DNA of 32,601 nucleotides from NCBI GenBank assembly GCA_016212465.1, contig JACRGE010000094.1:1-32601 (forward strand), written 5' to 3'. Origin of the DNA: Microcaldota archaeon (lineage in GTDB: Archaea > Micrarchaeota > Micrarchaeia > Norongarragalinales > JACRGE01). The first letter of the stretch is position 1; each line of letters opens with the position of its first letter. The position numbers and the translations under genes were made by a program. Below are positions 1-9,404 of the stretch, one piece after another. Below the pieces are notes generated by a model. The model had not been told where the DNA came from, did not search any database, and saw only the letters and a program-made list of their open reading frames with translations.

Positions 1-1
1 T

Positions 2-697
2 GGAACCTATGTAGTAAAGGCCTCGAAGGAAGGATTCAAGCCCTATTTTGGAGCAGCTACTTTAAGAAACAACCAAGCCCTGCCTTTTTCAGTGATCCTC
101 CAGCCGTTAAGCGCACTTGGTGAAAGCAGCAAGTTGCAGGGACCCGTATTCCAGGGAAGAATAACCAACGCATCAGGCAGTCCAATTCAGAACGTGAGCG
201 TAACTCTCCTAACTTCAATCAATTACTCTGTGGTCGCAAAAAGGAACTCTAATGAACAAGGAATGTTTTACTTTGCAGGAGATGTTCAAACAGGGAGTTA
301 TACCCTATTCTGTGAAAAGCCGGGATTCAAACCATATTACGAAAACATTACCTTGGACCAGAGTTTTCAGGAAAGGAACATCACGATGGAGAAAATCCCT
401 GAAAAGCTGCCAGTGCTTGTCGGCATGGTTTTTGGGCCAGATGGAAAAGGACTTGAGGGAACAATGGTAGCAATTATTGAAACGCGTGACTACAACTACA
501 CTACAAAAAATGGTTCCTTCAGCATTTACTCCAACAAGGTTGAGCGCGGAAAGACTTATACCGTGCTGGCATTCAAGAAAGGATATCTGCCGCAAATAAA
601 GAAAGTCACCATACCCCGGAATGAGACCCAGGTTGCCAAGGTCTATTTCTGGCTCTACAGACTAAGGCTTTTTATGCCAATAATCTCGGTGCACTAG
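2..697 (+). CDS. Surface/secreted protein with carboxypeptidase-regulatory-like (CarboxypepD_reg) repeats, 5' truncated by window edge
   Basis: Frame is open from base 2 upstream of the listed GTG at 92. Repeated motifs GTYVVKASKEGFKPYF, GSYTLFCEKPGFKPYY, KTYTVLAFKKGYLPQI. Confidence 0.75.
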   Translation, partial: GTYVVKASKEGFKPYFGAATLRNNQALPFSVILQPLSALGESSKLQGPVFQGRITNASGSPIQNVSVTLLTSINYSVVAKRNSNEQGMFYFAGDVQTGSYTLFCEKPGFKPYYENITLDQSFQERNITMEKIPEKLPVLVGMVFGPDGKGLEGTMVAIIETRDYNYTTKNGSFSIYSNKVERGKTYTVLAFKKGYLPQIKKVTIPRNETQVAKVYFWLYRLRLFMPIISVH

Positions 698-791
698 ATT
701 CTCTTTTGGTTTTTTGCTTTTTTTCAACAACTGCTACATAATCTTGTTTAAATCCTTGAAATCAATAATCTACTCAGACCACGGTGTGGGT

Positions 792-1676
792 ATGAATCTT
801 GAATTGCTTCGGGTCGTGCTTGCAGTTGGGTTTACTGCTGTTGCAGCATGGCAGGATTGGAAAACGAGTTTCATCGACGACCGGATGACGGCTGCAATGA
901 TTGGTGCAGGAATTGTGTTGAATCTGTTGACCCTTGACTTGAATTTTATAGTCTATAGCCTCGGCATAGCCGGAATCATCTTCGGAATAGGATACTTTCT
1001 TTACCGTACAGGGCAGTTGGGTGGAGGAGACGTGCTGCTTTTCACTGGAATCCAGCTGCTTTTGCCGTATTACCCACTTCAGATTGCAGCATACCTGCCG
1101 ACCTTTTTTGCACAAGTTGTTTCAGCGTATGCAGCACTTAGCTTCTATCCCTTCTTTCTCTCAATTCTTTTGGCAAGCAGTTTCCTCGGGCTGGCTGGAA
1201 CCGCAATCTGGTATACAATCAAATTGCAGGGCAGGAAATTGAAGCCAGATTTTCTTGCAGCTGGTTTGATGGTCTTTCTGGCTGCTGTTGTCTTGTTTTT
1301 GTTGAACTCCTTCGGAGGCTCGAGTGTTTTCCAAATCTCCTTCATAGTAGTTGTGTTCGGCTCAGCAGTTTTCCTTTTCACATTCAAGAAACAGATTACT
1401 GAAGAAATAATCATAAAAAGAGTTTCACTCCCCGAAATAGAGGAAGAGGACGTCATTGCTTTAGAGAAGCTGCCGCCGAAGCTCGTTGAAGAATATGGAT
1501 TGGAGCGCGTGCTCACGAAGAAGGAAGTTGAAAAACTAAAAAAGATAGAAAAAGCAAAGAAGGTTCACTTGTTTCCAGTTTACAAGGTGCTCCCGCGGTT
1601 CGGCCCCTACATACTGGCTGGTCTCGTGTTCTCTCTTCTTTTCGGCGACCTCTTCTTTCTTTTGCTTTACTCTTGA
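792..1676 (+). CDS. A24 family prepilin/preflagellin peptidase
   Basis: Polytopic membrane protein with aspartate motifs DWKTSFID and LGGGDVLLF (GxGD). Internal ATG at 792 (MNLELLRVV) is the likely start rather than 714. Confidence 0.85.
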   Translation: MNLELLRVVLAVGFTAVAAWQDWKTSFIDDRMTAAMIGAGIVLNLLTLDLNFIVYSLGIAGIIFGIGYFLYRTGQLGGGDVLLFTGIQLLLPYYPLQIAAYLPTFFAQVVSAYAALSFYPFFLSILLASSFLGLAGTAIWYTIKLQGRKLKPDFLAAGLMVFLAAVVLFLLNSFGGSSVFQISFIVVVFGSAVFLFTFKKQITEEIIIKRVSLPEIEEEDVIALEKLPPKLVEEYGLERVLTKKEVEKLKKIEKAKKVHLFPVYKVLPRFGPYILAGLVFSLLFGDLFFLLLYS

Positions 1677-2191
1677 CTCGTGCGCTTGAAGACTCTCTCG
1701 CGTTCAGCGTACTTTTCCAAAAAGCCCATGAGCTTGTTTCGTTTTGCTTGCAACCTGCTGCCCAACAGCCTGCCGCGGCGAGCAAGCAGCGTTTTTTCAG
1801 CGCGCTCAAGCCGGGCCCGGTATTTGCGCGAAAAAAACGCGCGAACAGATGCCCAAGGCTTGCGCTTGACGCTGATCTGCGCCGTATATTCGGAGAGAGT
1901 ATTGGAAATGGAAGAAAAAATCTGCGGGTGTCTTTCGTGGATGAAAGAAATCAACTGCTCCAGCTTTTCTCTCTGATGCGGTGTAGAACTTGGCAACAAA
2001 AAGAAGGCAGCAGAGCAAGAGGATTCAACGAGTTTCCTATTCCAAAAGTCGCCTCTGGCGCCCTCTCTGAAGCCCCACAAAACCCCTAGTCTCTTGTTGA
2101 AATCGTCTAACCTGTTTTCTTCAGCAGGAGAGCCAACGCTCAGCGCCTTGTAGGGAAAGAAACGTCTTTCGCGCAGTTTTGGGAATTTCAA
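1667..2191 (-). CDS. Hypothetical basic protein, 174 aa
   Basis: Long ORF starting 4 bp downstream of the rtcA stop on the same strand; Arg/Lys-rich C-terminus; 3' end overlaps the convergent peptidase gene by 10 bp. Confidence 0.6.
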   Translation of the reverse strand: MKFPKLRERRFFPYKALSVGSPAEENRLDDFNKRLGVLWGFREGARGDFWNRKLVESSCSAAFFLLPSSTPHQREKLEQLISFIHERHPQIFSSISNTLSEYTAQISVKRKPWASVRAFFSRKYRARLERAEKTLLARRGRLLGSRLQAKRNKLMGFLEKYAERERVFKRTSQE

Positions 2192-2195
2192 AAAA

Positions 2196-3257
2196 TCACG
2201 TCATTACCTTGAATTTGTTTTCGAAACCAATTCCTTCAACTGATATTATCCCCTGTTTTCCCTTGCTTCCTTCGACGCTGAATTTTACAGGAAGAAACAA
2301 CTCGATGACTTCAATGTCCTTCAAAACATGGTCCGTGATTTCTTCCACTTGAAGAACTGTTTTTCCTCTCGCGAGAGCCGCGTACAGCAGTAGCTGGTCT
2401 GCAAGGTGTTTGTCTACGGCAGCGTTGCTTTCAATAAACTTGAGTAAGTCAACAACCGCATTTTCAGCTACTTTTTCAGCAGGCTTTCCTATTTCCCCAA
2501 GAGAGGAAAAACCAGCTATCGAGTTTTCAAACTCCGCGCAAAGGAACAGCAAACTGCCTTTTCCTACTGACGGCGCGTTCACAACCTCTATTTTCGCGTC
2601 CATTCCTTTTTCCGCAAGCAGCTTCAAAGCAGTTGTTTTCTGCCTCTCTGCAATGTGGGCAGGCAAGTTTGAAATAGCTGAAACACCCCACAGTCTCTTT
2701 AAACCCCCTTTTTCAACCAGTTCAATATTCCTGAATTCATCAACAGGTTCCACAGTCGCATTTACAACCCCGCTGCCCTGCGGGTACCAGCCCCATTTCA
2801 ACGCTTCCAATCCACCGTTGAAACCCATTCTTCCGACGGCAGGAAGAAAAACGTTTTCCAAATAAAGATGCGGGGGTGCAAAGTGCGTGTCGGTTCCCCC
2901 AATTAATTCAATGTGGCTTTTTTCAGGCGCGAACGCCAGCGCGGGAAGCAGGCACTGGAGGATCAAGCCAACGGAGCCAGCAGTTCCTACGTTGAGAGAA
3001 AAGTTGCCTGCCTGGATTTCGCTTGGCTCGAAAACGAGCTCTTTCGAATGCAGTTCCGCTCCCTCAACATCCGCTCCGCAGATTTGCTTCATCGCCTGCA
3101 CTGAAGCCAAATGCTGCCGCTGCAATCCGCCCCGTTCCCTCGCGCCGCGGATGTTCTTCATTTCAAAATGCTGGCCCAGAATGGCGCTGAGTGAAAGCGC
3201 TGTGCGCAGCATCTGCCCTCCTCCTTCTGAGCCGTCTATCTCTATGATATAATCCAC
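2196..3257 (-). CDS. rtcA: RNA 3'-terminal phosphate cyclase
   Basis: IDGSEGGGQMLRTALSLS N-terminus, RGGLQRQHL, and HLADQLLLYAALA catalytic-His region typical of RtcA. Confidence 0.93.
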   Translation of the reverse strand: MDYIIEIDGSEGGGQMLRTALSLSAILGQHFEMKNIRGARERGGLQRQHLASVQAMKQICGADVEGAELHSKELVFEPSEIQAGNFSLNVGTAGSVGLILQCLLPALAFAPEKSHIELIGGTDTHFAPPHLYLENVFLPAVGRMGFNGGLEALKWGWYPQGSGVVNATVEPVDEFRNIELVEKGGLKRLWGVSAISNLPAHIAERQKTTALKLLAEKGMDAKIEVVNAPSVGKGSLLFLCAEFENSIAGFSSLGEIGKPAEKVAENAVVDLLKFIESNAAVDKHLADQLLLYAALARGKTVLQVEEITDHVLKDIEVIELFLPVKFSVEGSKGKQGIISVEGIGFENKFKVMT

Positions 3258-3326
3258 TCCATCAAGCGCATTTGCAATCTACGCCAAACGTAATAATCTT
3301 AGAAGCCAATAAGGATTATCCTTGGT

Positions 3327-3612
3327 TAAGGAGAAAGAAAATAAAAAGGGGTAACGAAGAAAAAAGAAAATAAGGGGGAAAAAACTAAAAAGGAGAGTAA
3401 AAAGGGAGAAATAAAAAAGAAAAACAAATAAAACAAAAAAAGCGAAAGAAAAAAACAAGAAAAAAATTAAGGAAAGAAAAGAGAGTAGATAGAACACTTA
3501 AACTTGAAATAAAGAAAAAAGTAGACCATGTTAAACCGAAGAGTGAAAGAAAAGAAAACTGAAAAAGCAAAAGTAGAAAAATTAATGAAAGAAAAGAAAA
3601 TTGAAGGAAGAG
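3327..3612. repeat. Homopurine-biased low-complexity tract (purines on +, pyrimidines on -)
   Basis: About 290 bp of almost only A and G on the + strand, with isolated pyrimidines; stops in all frames on +. Confidence 0.85.
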
Positions 3613-3616
3613 GGCG

Positions 3617-5965
3617 CTAACCCGCCCTTGCCCTGCGTCTCCTAGGTTTTTTCTCCTCTGTTTCCTCCATTTCTTCCTTTCTCTCTTCAATCTGCGGTGG
3701 CTTCATCAACTCGTAGATAATGTAGAGTATGAGAATGATTGCAATGACGACTACTGCCACGAAAGGAAGTGTTTGCGGGCCAGCTACAACTAGGCCAGTA
3801 ACTGGGATTGGCTGAGTAAGGTTGTATGTTAGGTTGAGCGGCATCAAGCCAACTCCTGAGATAGAGATCTTCCACTCACCATATTCCTTGGTGGGCAAAA
3901 CCAGAACGCCAGACGCATTGGTTTTGGAAAGCAGCGTTTCTTTCTTTGGAGTAATCAGCATCACCCACGCGCCTGGAACGCTTTCAATAACCAAGGAGCT
4001 GTTTTCATAAGAAATCGTTGCATTGATGGGTGCAAGTTTCTTTGCCTCCGCGGGGGTAGTAGTTGTAGTTGCATTTGGACGCCCTTTCACTATAACCACG
4101 ATATCCTTCTTCGTCTCCGTATCCTTTGAAGTGGATTTCAACGTGAGTGTATACCGTCCAATTGAATTAATCGGTGGATTGAGGGCAAGAAATACGGTCT
4201 TTGCCTGAAGCCTCTGCAGGGAAACAAAACTGGGTGTTACGCTCGCCCACTTTACGCCTTCTATGCTGAAAGAGAATGTATTATCAACTTGTCCCGTGTT
4301 TTGAACACTCACGGCGAGAATGTTGGAGGAACATTCGAGTATGGTCGTTTCGTTCGGCGCGCTCATGGCAGAACCATAGCACACACCCTTGGATAAAACG
4401 GAAATATTGATGCACAACTTGTCTGAAATAGCTGGGTTTGTTTCCGATGCAGCTGAGAACTCGAATCCATAGTCCTTTGCGTCTGCGTCGCATACATATA
4501 TGTGTGCATTTACAGCTGCCTTGTAGCCAGCTGGGACGGAGACCTTGGTTTCAGTTAGTTTCAGCCATTCCGGTCCAATGGTTTTCGTCACAATAAAAGA
4601 GTCGTTCTTGGTTCCGAGATTAATGACTTCAATTGGAAGGTTTGCTTCCGTACATGGACACATTCTTCCGCCAGTGCCTGTGAGTTTCACCCCATAACAG
4701 TTTTCAATTGATACCGTAAAATTGGCTGAGGCCTGGGAGTTGGGTGAAGAAGCAGTGAACATGATGTTGCGTTGGCCTGCACCCAGATTAGATAGTAATC
4801 TGAATGTGATTTTCTTGGACTCTCCTTCGTCCAGCGAGACCCTGCTGTCAGAAAGGATTCCTGCAGATGGCTGGTGAGAGATGCTGAACGTGTCCTCTTT
4901 ACCCGTGTTTTTCAGCGTTATCAAAAGCGTTCCTTCCTGGCCCGAGCAAAAAGATTTTTCTCCTTCAGTGGTCAGACTTGATCCGTAGCAGGCTCTGCTG
5001 TTTACCACGAGCATTTCTTCCGCCTTAGAAAGAGGAGACTCTGCGCTCATCTTCACAACGTGCCTGCCAGGATTTGCGGAAATAGTGGTTTCAACAGTCT
5101 CGCTTTTACCCGGCAGGAGCACCACACGCTTCTTTGAGAAAGAGACGATGGAGGAGTTCGCTTTCAAATCAAGCACTTCCTCCGAAAAGCCGTTGTTCGA
5201 GATCTTGAGTTGGATGCTTGAAGGCTTTTCAGAGCAAGCCTGAATCTCGGCACTCGGCAATTCCAGTAAAACCCTTTGACAGTTCCTTATCTCGTAGTTC
5301 AAGTTAATCTGTGCTGAATCCTTGGTCTCCTGTTTGGTTAGCTCATATACCGAAGCCGCCTTGAATGAAAGAAAGTATTTTCCGATGCCGAGGCTCGTTG
5401 AATTAATAACCAAGGGGACAAAGGCTCTGGAACCTGATGAGACATTTACTTTCCTCTTGGTGTACGCGCCCGAAGAGGCATTGCCTGAAAGCAGGATGGT
5501 GTACTCCCTATCCGCTGTCCTGCTTCTGCTTTGGAGCACCAAGGTATACTCTTTTTTCTCCCCATAACACATGGAATACGGCGGAGCCAGTTCAGGATAG
5601 AGCGAGATACAAGGCGTCACAGTCAGGTTTATGGCCGCCGAGCTCTTCTGAGTTTGGGAAGAACCCGTTAGGGTAAAAAGATATTTTCCAGGCGAGGCAA
5701 AGCAATCCGGCGTCAGGAAAACATAAAGAGCTTGCTGCTGCCCGCCAGAGAGCGTAGAAATCTGTGGAGCAACTGCCCCAAAGTTTGCTGGCCCGCTTAA
5801 AAAAAACGAAAACGTCTCTGATGCAGTGCCTTCGTTCAAAACCGTGAAGGGAACACTGGCGGTGTCACAGATGCATGTACCAACTTCACTGTAAGACGGC
5901 GAAATCCCCAAAGCTGAAACCAAAGACAACAGCATTCCCACCCAAGCAAGAAAAATCCATTTCAT
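3617..5965 (-). CDS. Large secreted/surface protein with tandem Ig-like (NEW3/CARDB-like) domains and C-terminal TM anchor
   Basis: Signal peptide MKWIFLAWVGMLLSLVSALG; repeated CYG...LxIxNxG units; C-terminal TM VAVVVIAIILILYIIYEL then charged tail. Confidence 0.85.
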   Translation of the reverse strand: MKWIFLAWVGMLLSLVSALGISPSYSEVGTCICDTASVPFTVLNEGTASETFSFFLSGPANFGAVAPQISTLSGGQQQALYVFLTPDCFASPGKYLFTLTGSSQTQKSSAAINLTVTPCISLYPELAPPYSMCYGEKKEYTLVLQSRSRTADREYTILLSGNASSGAYTKRKVNVSSGSRAFVPLVINSTSLGIGKYFLSFKAASVYELTKQETKDSAQINLNYEIRNCQRVLLELPSAEIQACSEKPSSIQLKISNNGFSEEVLDLKANSSIVSFSKKRVVLLPGKSETVETTISANPGRHVVKMSAESPLSKAEEMLVVNSRACYGSSLTTEGEKSFCSGQEGTLLITLKNTGKEDTFSISHQPSAGILSDSRVSLDEGESKKITFRLLSNLGAGQRNIMFTASSPNSQASANFTVSIENCYGVKLTGTGGRMCPCTEANLPIEVINLGTKNDSFIVTKTIGPEWLKLTETKVSVPAGYKAAVNAHIYVCDADAKDYGFEFSAASETNPAISDKLCINISVLSKGVCYGSAMSAPNETTILECSSNILAVSVQNTGQVDNTFSFSIEGVKWASVTPSFVSLQRLQAKTVFLALNPPINSIGRYTLTLKSTSKDTETKKDIVVIVKGRPNATTTTTPAEAKKLAPINATISYENSSLVIESVPGAWVMLITPKKETLLSKTNASGVLVLPTKEYGEWKISISGVGLMPLNLTYNLTQPIPVTGLVVAGPQTLPFVAVVVIAIILILYIIYELMKPPQIEERKEEMEETEEKKPRRRRARAG

Positions 5966-6192
5966 TTAATCACTTCTACTACTGAGTAGTAATAACAAGT
6001 AATAACAGGAAAAATATATAAACATTTGGGTGCATCCGGACCCACAGGGAAACCAAAAGTTTAGGCGCCCTCAACCGAAAATTACGTCTAGAGTCGAAAA
6101 ACACTTTATTCAAAACCTTAAAACTATGACGTAGGTCTTTTCAACATAGCTTTCGCCTACGCAAAATTATATTAATTGGAGTTTCCCGTAGT

Positions 6193-6408
6193 ATGGTGGT
6201 TGATATGCGAGAGAGGCTTCTGTTGACTGCATTTGTACTGGCCTTGTTAGTTATGGGCGTATTGATCGTCACAGAGTTCAACGAGTTTTCTTCAACCATA
6301 ACCGGCTTCTTTGTTTCCTCAGGTGAAGTACCGTCTGTCTCGCTCGGCCCAAAATCCGAGTTGATTCTAGTTGAGAATCATACGGAGGTATACTACAGAA
6401 TAGAGTAA
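6193..6408 (+). CDS. Small single-TM membrane protein, 71 aa (paralog of the next gene)
   Basis: N-terminal TM and C-terminal motif LGPKSELILVENHTEVYY; TATA-like AATTATATTAA at 6165-6175. Confidence 0.7.
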   Translation: MVVDMRERLLLTAFVLALLVMGVLIVTEFNEFSSTITGFFVSSGEVPSVSLGPKSELILVENHTEVYYRIE

Positions 6409-6450
6409 CATCCGCATACACTTTATTAATTTTCGCCACCTAAGGAAATC

Positions 6451-6678
6451 ATGCAGCTATCTGCGTTAAAGGGATACCAGATTGCTTTCTTGTTTCTTTT
6501 AATCGCGGCAATCTTGTTTCTGAGCATTTACTTCCATTTGATATCCCTTCCAACTGCTTTGATAATCAATCCACAGGAGCCCAGGACAGAACTTGTAGTC
6601 GTCCTTGGGCCACAGACTCAATTGATTGAGGTTGAAAACGGGACTGAAGTCACTTACCCAGATCAAGTCAGTGGCTGA
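6451..6678 (+). CDS. Small single-TM membrane protein, 75 aa (paralog of the previous gene)
   Basis: N-terminal TM and C-terminal motif LGPQTQLIEVENGTEVTY, matching the preceding ORF. Confidence 0.7.
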   Translation: MQLSALKGYQIAFLFLLIAAILFLSIYFHLISLPTALIINPQEPRTELVVVLGPQTQLIEVENGTEVTYPDQVSG

Positions 6679-6691
6679 AGAGGTTGGTTCC

Positions 6692-7462
6692 ATGGGTTTT
6701 GGGAAAGTTGAGAAATACTATAGGCAGAAGCTTGAATCAGATGGAGCAATGCTTTTTTCCTTGATTGACCCAGACAAATGCTTCCTGGAAAACGCACAGA
6801 AGATAGCGAAGCAAAGCTATGAAGGCGGAGCCGACGTGATTCTCGTTGGCGGCAGCATAGGCGCCCAGGGAAGCGTTTTGGATGAAACCGTTAAGATGAT
6901 AAAGGAAGCTGTTCCGCTTCCAATCGTCCTCTTTCCAGGCAATATATCTGGGATCACGACTTATGCGGACGCGATTTATTTCATGTCCCTCTTGAACAGC
7001 AGGGACGTTTATTGGATGAGCACTGCACAAATCCAGGCTGCGCCCGTAGTTGAAAGGACGAGGATAGACGTCATTCCGACTACCTATGTCATCATAGAGC
7101 CAGGTGAAGCAGTTGGCTGGATTGGGAATGCGAACCTTGTTCCAAGAGAGAGGCCGGACTTGGCTTATGCATGTGGCTTGGCTGCAAAGTATATGGGAGC
7201 ACACATCCTCATAACGGATTCAGGCAGCGGCGCACCGCTTCCAGCTCCCTTTAAACTGATTTCAGCGTTTGCGAAGGCCTGTGCACAGGATACGATGTAT
7301 TTCTATGGTGGCGGAGTTAGGACACCAGAGCAGGCAACAGAAGTCATCAAGGCAGGCGCCATGGGCATCCAGGTGGGAGCAGCATTCGAGGAAGAGAAAA
7401 CCCTGGAAAAAGTCAAGAAGATCAGTGAAGCCATCAAGAAGGAAGGCAAGAAAAGGGTTTGA
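6692..7462 (+). CDS. Geranylgeranylglyceryl phosphate synthase (PcrB/GGGPS family)
   Basis: LIDPDK, VGGSIG, PIVLFPGN, YVIIEPGEAVGWIGNA, YFYGGGVRTPEQA motifs. ATG at 6692 preferred over 6626, which overlaps the upstream ORF. Confidence 0.93.
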   Translation: MGFGKVEKYYRQKLESDGAMLFSLIDPDKCFLENAQKIAKQSYEGGADVILVGGSIGAQGSVLDETVKMIKEAVPLPIVLFPGNISGITTYADAIYFMSLLNSRDVYWMSTAQIQAAPVVERTRIDVIPTTYVIIEPGEAVGWIGNANLVPRERPDLAYACGLAAKYMGAHILITDSGSGAPLPAPFKLISAFAKACAQDTMYFYGGGVRTPEQATEVIKAGAMGIQVGAAFEEEKTLEKVKKISEAIKKEGKKRV

Positions 7463-7546
7463 GCAACTCATGCCACTGACAAAAAATATAAAACAATCTT
7501 TGCGACCCTAAACTGGGTAGGAAAAGAAGATGCCTTCCAAGGGGGA

Positions 7547-8065
7547 TTAAACCAAGTATATCCTTTCTTTTGGAAGCATCTCATAGTTGCTTTTGCTGGC
7601 GCAAAAGGCTTTGACTGCATCGTTTATATGCTTCCTGAATTTCCCAAGTGCCTTGGCTCTTTCTGTGACTTCATCAAGGGAGATGGTTTTTCCATCTCTG
7701 AGCTTTTCGTACGCGTTAAAGTGTTCCTCCATGGCTTGAAAGTGTTCCTTGTTTTTTTTAAGTAGCTTTTCAACCTCAGTTACAGAGGAAAGCTTTCCAA
7801 AAGCCCCTGCGTAAATAGGCATTCCTCTTATCCTCGTTACGAGTTGTCCCTCTCTTGTGTCCTTGAGCCTTCCGACCAAAAGCAACGCGGGATGAAATAT
7901 GTAAACCTCTCTCTGCTTTCCTTCCCCGCCCACCATTACAGCTGATTGGTTGAGCAGTTGCTTGAAGCCGATATTCACGCCATGATACATGAGGTAGTTC
8001 TTGAAGGCAGCGGTCTCTACTTCCGTCTCCCTTACCACTATTTTTACAGGATTCATTTTTTCCAT
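7547..8065 (-). CDS. Hypothetical protein, 172 aa
   Basis: Long ORF on the strand of the upstream MgtC-like gene, with coding-like composition. Confidence 0.65.
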   Translation of the reverse strand: MEKMNPVKIVVRETEVETAAFKNYLMYHGVNIGFKQLLNQSAVMVGGEGKQREVYIFHPALLLVGRLKDTREGQLVTRIRGMPIYAGAFGKLSSVTEVEKLLKKNKEHFQAMEEHFNAYEKLRDGKTISLDEVTERAKALGKFRKHINDAVKAFCASKSNYEMLPKERIYLV

Positions 8066-8091
8066 AATAATCTACCCATTATTTAATTATT

Positions 8092-9324
8092 TTAGATTAT
8101 GTAAGCAAGCCAGTAGACGAACAGGGCCAGCAGTGCAGCCAACAACACGGGAAAGAGTTTTCGAGCGTTCTTCGTGCCTATCTTGTAGAATATCAGGCCG
8201 CACTTTACTGCTTGGCTTGAAAGGATCGCGAGAAGCGAGGCTATGACTAGGTCCTGCCTCATGAAGCCCTCTGAGGCAGAGAGAAGAGAAAGATTCGCCA
8301 AGACGGAGGTGGTACTCACTAAACCTCCAAGGATTGCGGAGGAGAAGAGACCAAACAACCCGTATGAAACCGCGGACTCTATTAAAATTGTTACAATAAA
8401 GAAGATGGCTGCGAATTCGAACGTGAATTCCAGGGAAATTGGTTTGCTGGAAAACAATACGCCCTTGAGTGCGATCTGCTTCTTGTAATAGAATGCAAAA
8501 AACAAGAAAACAAACAGCGTAGTTCCAAGGATCGGTGAAACGCTCAATAAAAATGCGGGATTGATTACAGCGAGGATTATGATGTCAGCAAAGATTGCTC
8601 CCGCAGTTGAAAAAAACAAGATCACCCGGATTCCTTCAAAATCCTCTTTTTTTACTTTCTTGAGAAAGTAGGTGACTGTTGCAAGTGACGAGATTATTCC
8701 TCCAAGGAAGGCAGCGTAAACCGCCCCTTTTTCATGCAGGAACTTCACCAACAGATGGGCCGCAAAGCTCACAAGACTGACGAGGACCACGACCACCCAA
8801 AAGAACTGGATCTGAATAGACTGTCCAAGGAACATCACTGGCTCCAGCGGAATCATTGGGTAGATCACGAACGCGAGAATAACGAAGATGAGCGCGTCTA
8901 TTATCTCTTGTTTGGTGACTTTCTTAACAATGGAATGCACCTTGCGGTATTCAACCAACAACGCCACCAAGACTATTGAAAGAAATGCTGCTTCCGTTGT
9001 CCTACCAAGGCTTATCATTATCCCGAGCCCGTATGCGAACGGCAGCATTAAAACAGTTGTTATCCCGTACATCCCTTCTTGCCTGGCTCTATAGAAATAA
9101 AACAATGCAGCCATTGCAGTGATACCTAGAAGGCCAATGACTGGCAGCAGGAAGAATTCGTCTGAGAGCTCAGAGAGCATGGTTCCAAGTAAAGCGGTTA
9201 ACGCAAAGCTGCGCAAGCCGATTGCGCCCTTTGGAAACGCGTGTTCTCTCTCCAAACCAATGAGCCCGCCTATTGCAAGCGCCCAAAAAACTTTTACAAC
9301 AAAATTCAGCATGAGCATACCCAT
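8092..9324 (-). CDS. MgtC/SapB N-terminal plus DUF4010-type polytopic membrane protein
   Basis: ALAIGGLIGLEREH...GLRSFALTALLG motif typical of MgtC/SapB; about ten hydrophobic segments. Confidence 0.85.
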   Translation of the reverse strand: MGMLMLNFVVKVFWALAIGGLIGLEREHAFPKGAIGLRSFALTALLGTMLSELSDEFFLLPVIGLLGITAMAALFYFYRARQEGMYGITTVLMLPFAYGLGIMISLGRTTEAAFLSIVLVALLVEYRKVHSIVKKVTKQEIIDALIFVILAFVIYPMIPLEPVMFLGQSIQIQFFWVVVVLVSLVSFAAHLLVKFLHEKGAVYAAFLGGIISSLATVTYFLKKVKKEDFEGIRVILFFSTAGAIFADIIILAVINPAFLLSVSPILGTTLFVFLFFAFYYKKQIALKGVLFSSKPISLEFTFEFAAIFFIVTILIESAVSYGLFGLFSSAILGGLVSTTSVLANLSLLSASEGFMRQDLVIASLLAILSSQAVKCGLIFYKIGTKNARKLFPVLLAALLALFVYWLAYII

Positions 9325-9404
9325 TTAATTAAGCTACGCCTTTTAAAAATGTAGCCGAAGAGGCTTTGCGCAAATTGATTTTTAAAATTTTTCGGTTCAA
9401 AAGA

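Noticed and set aside
3279-3690. Phe/Leu/Ser-rich ORFs on minus strand
   Set aside because: Translation artefacts of the polypyrimidine strand.
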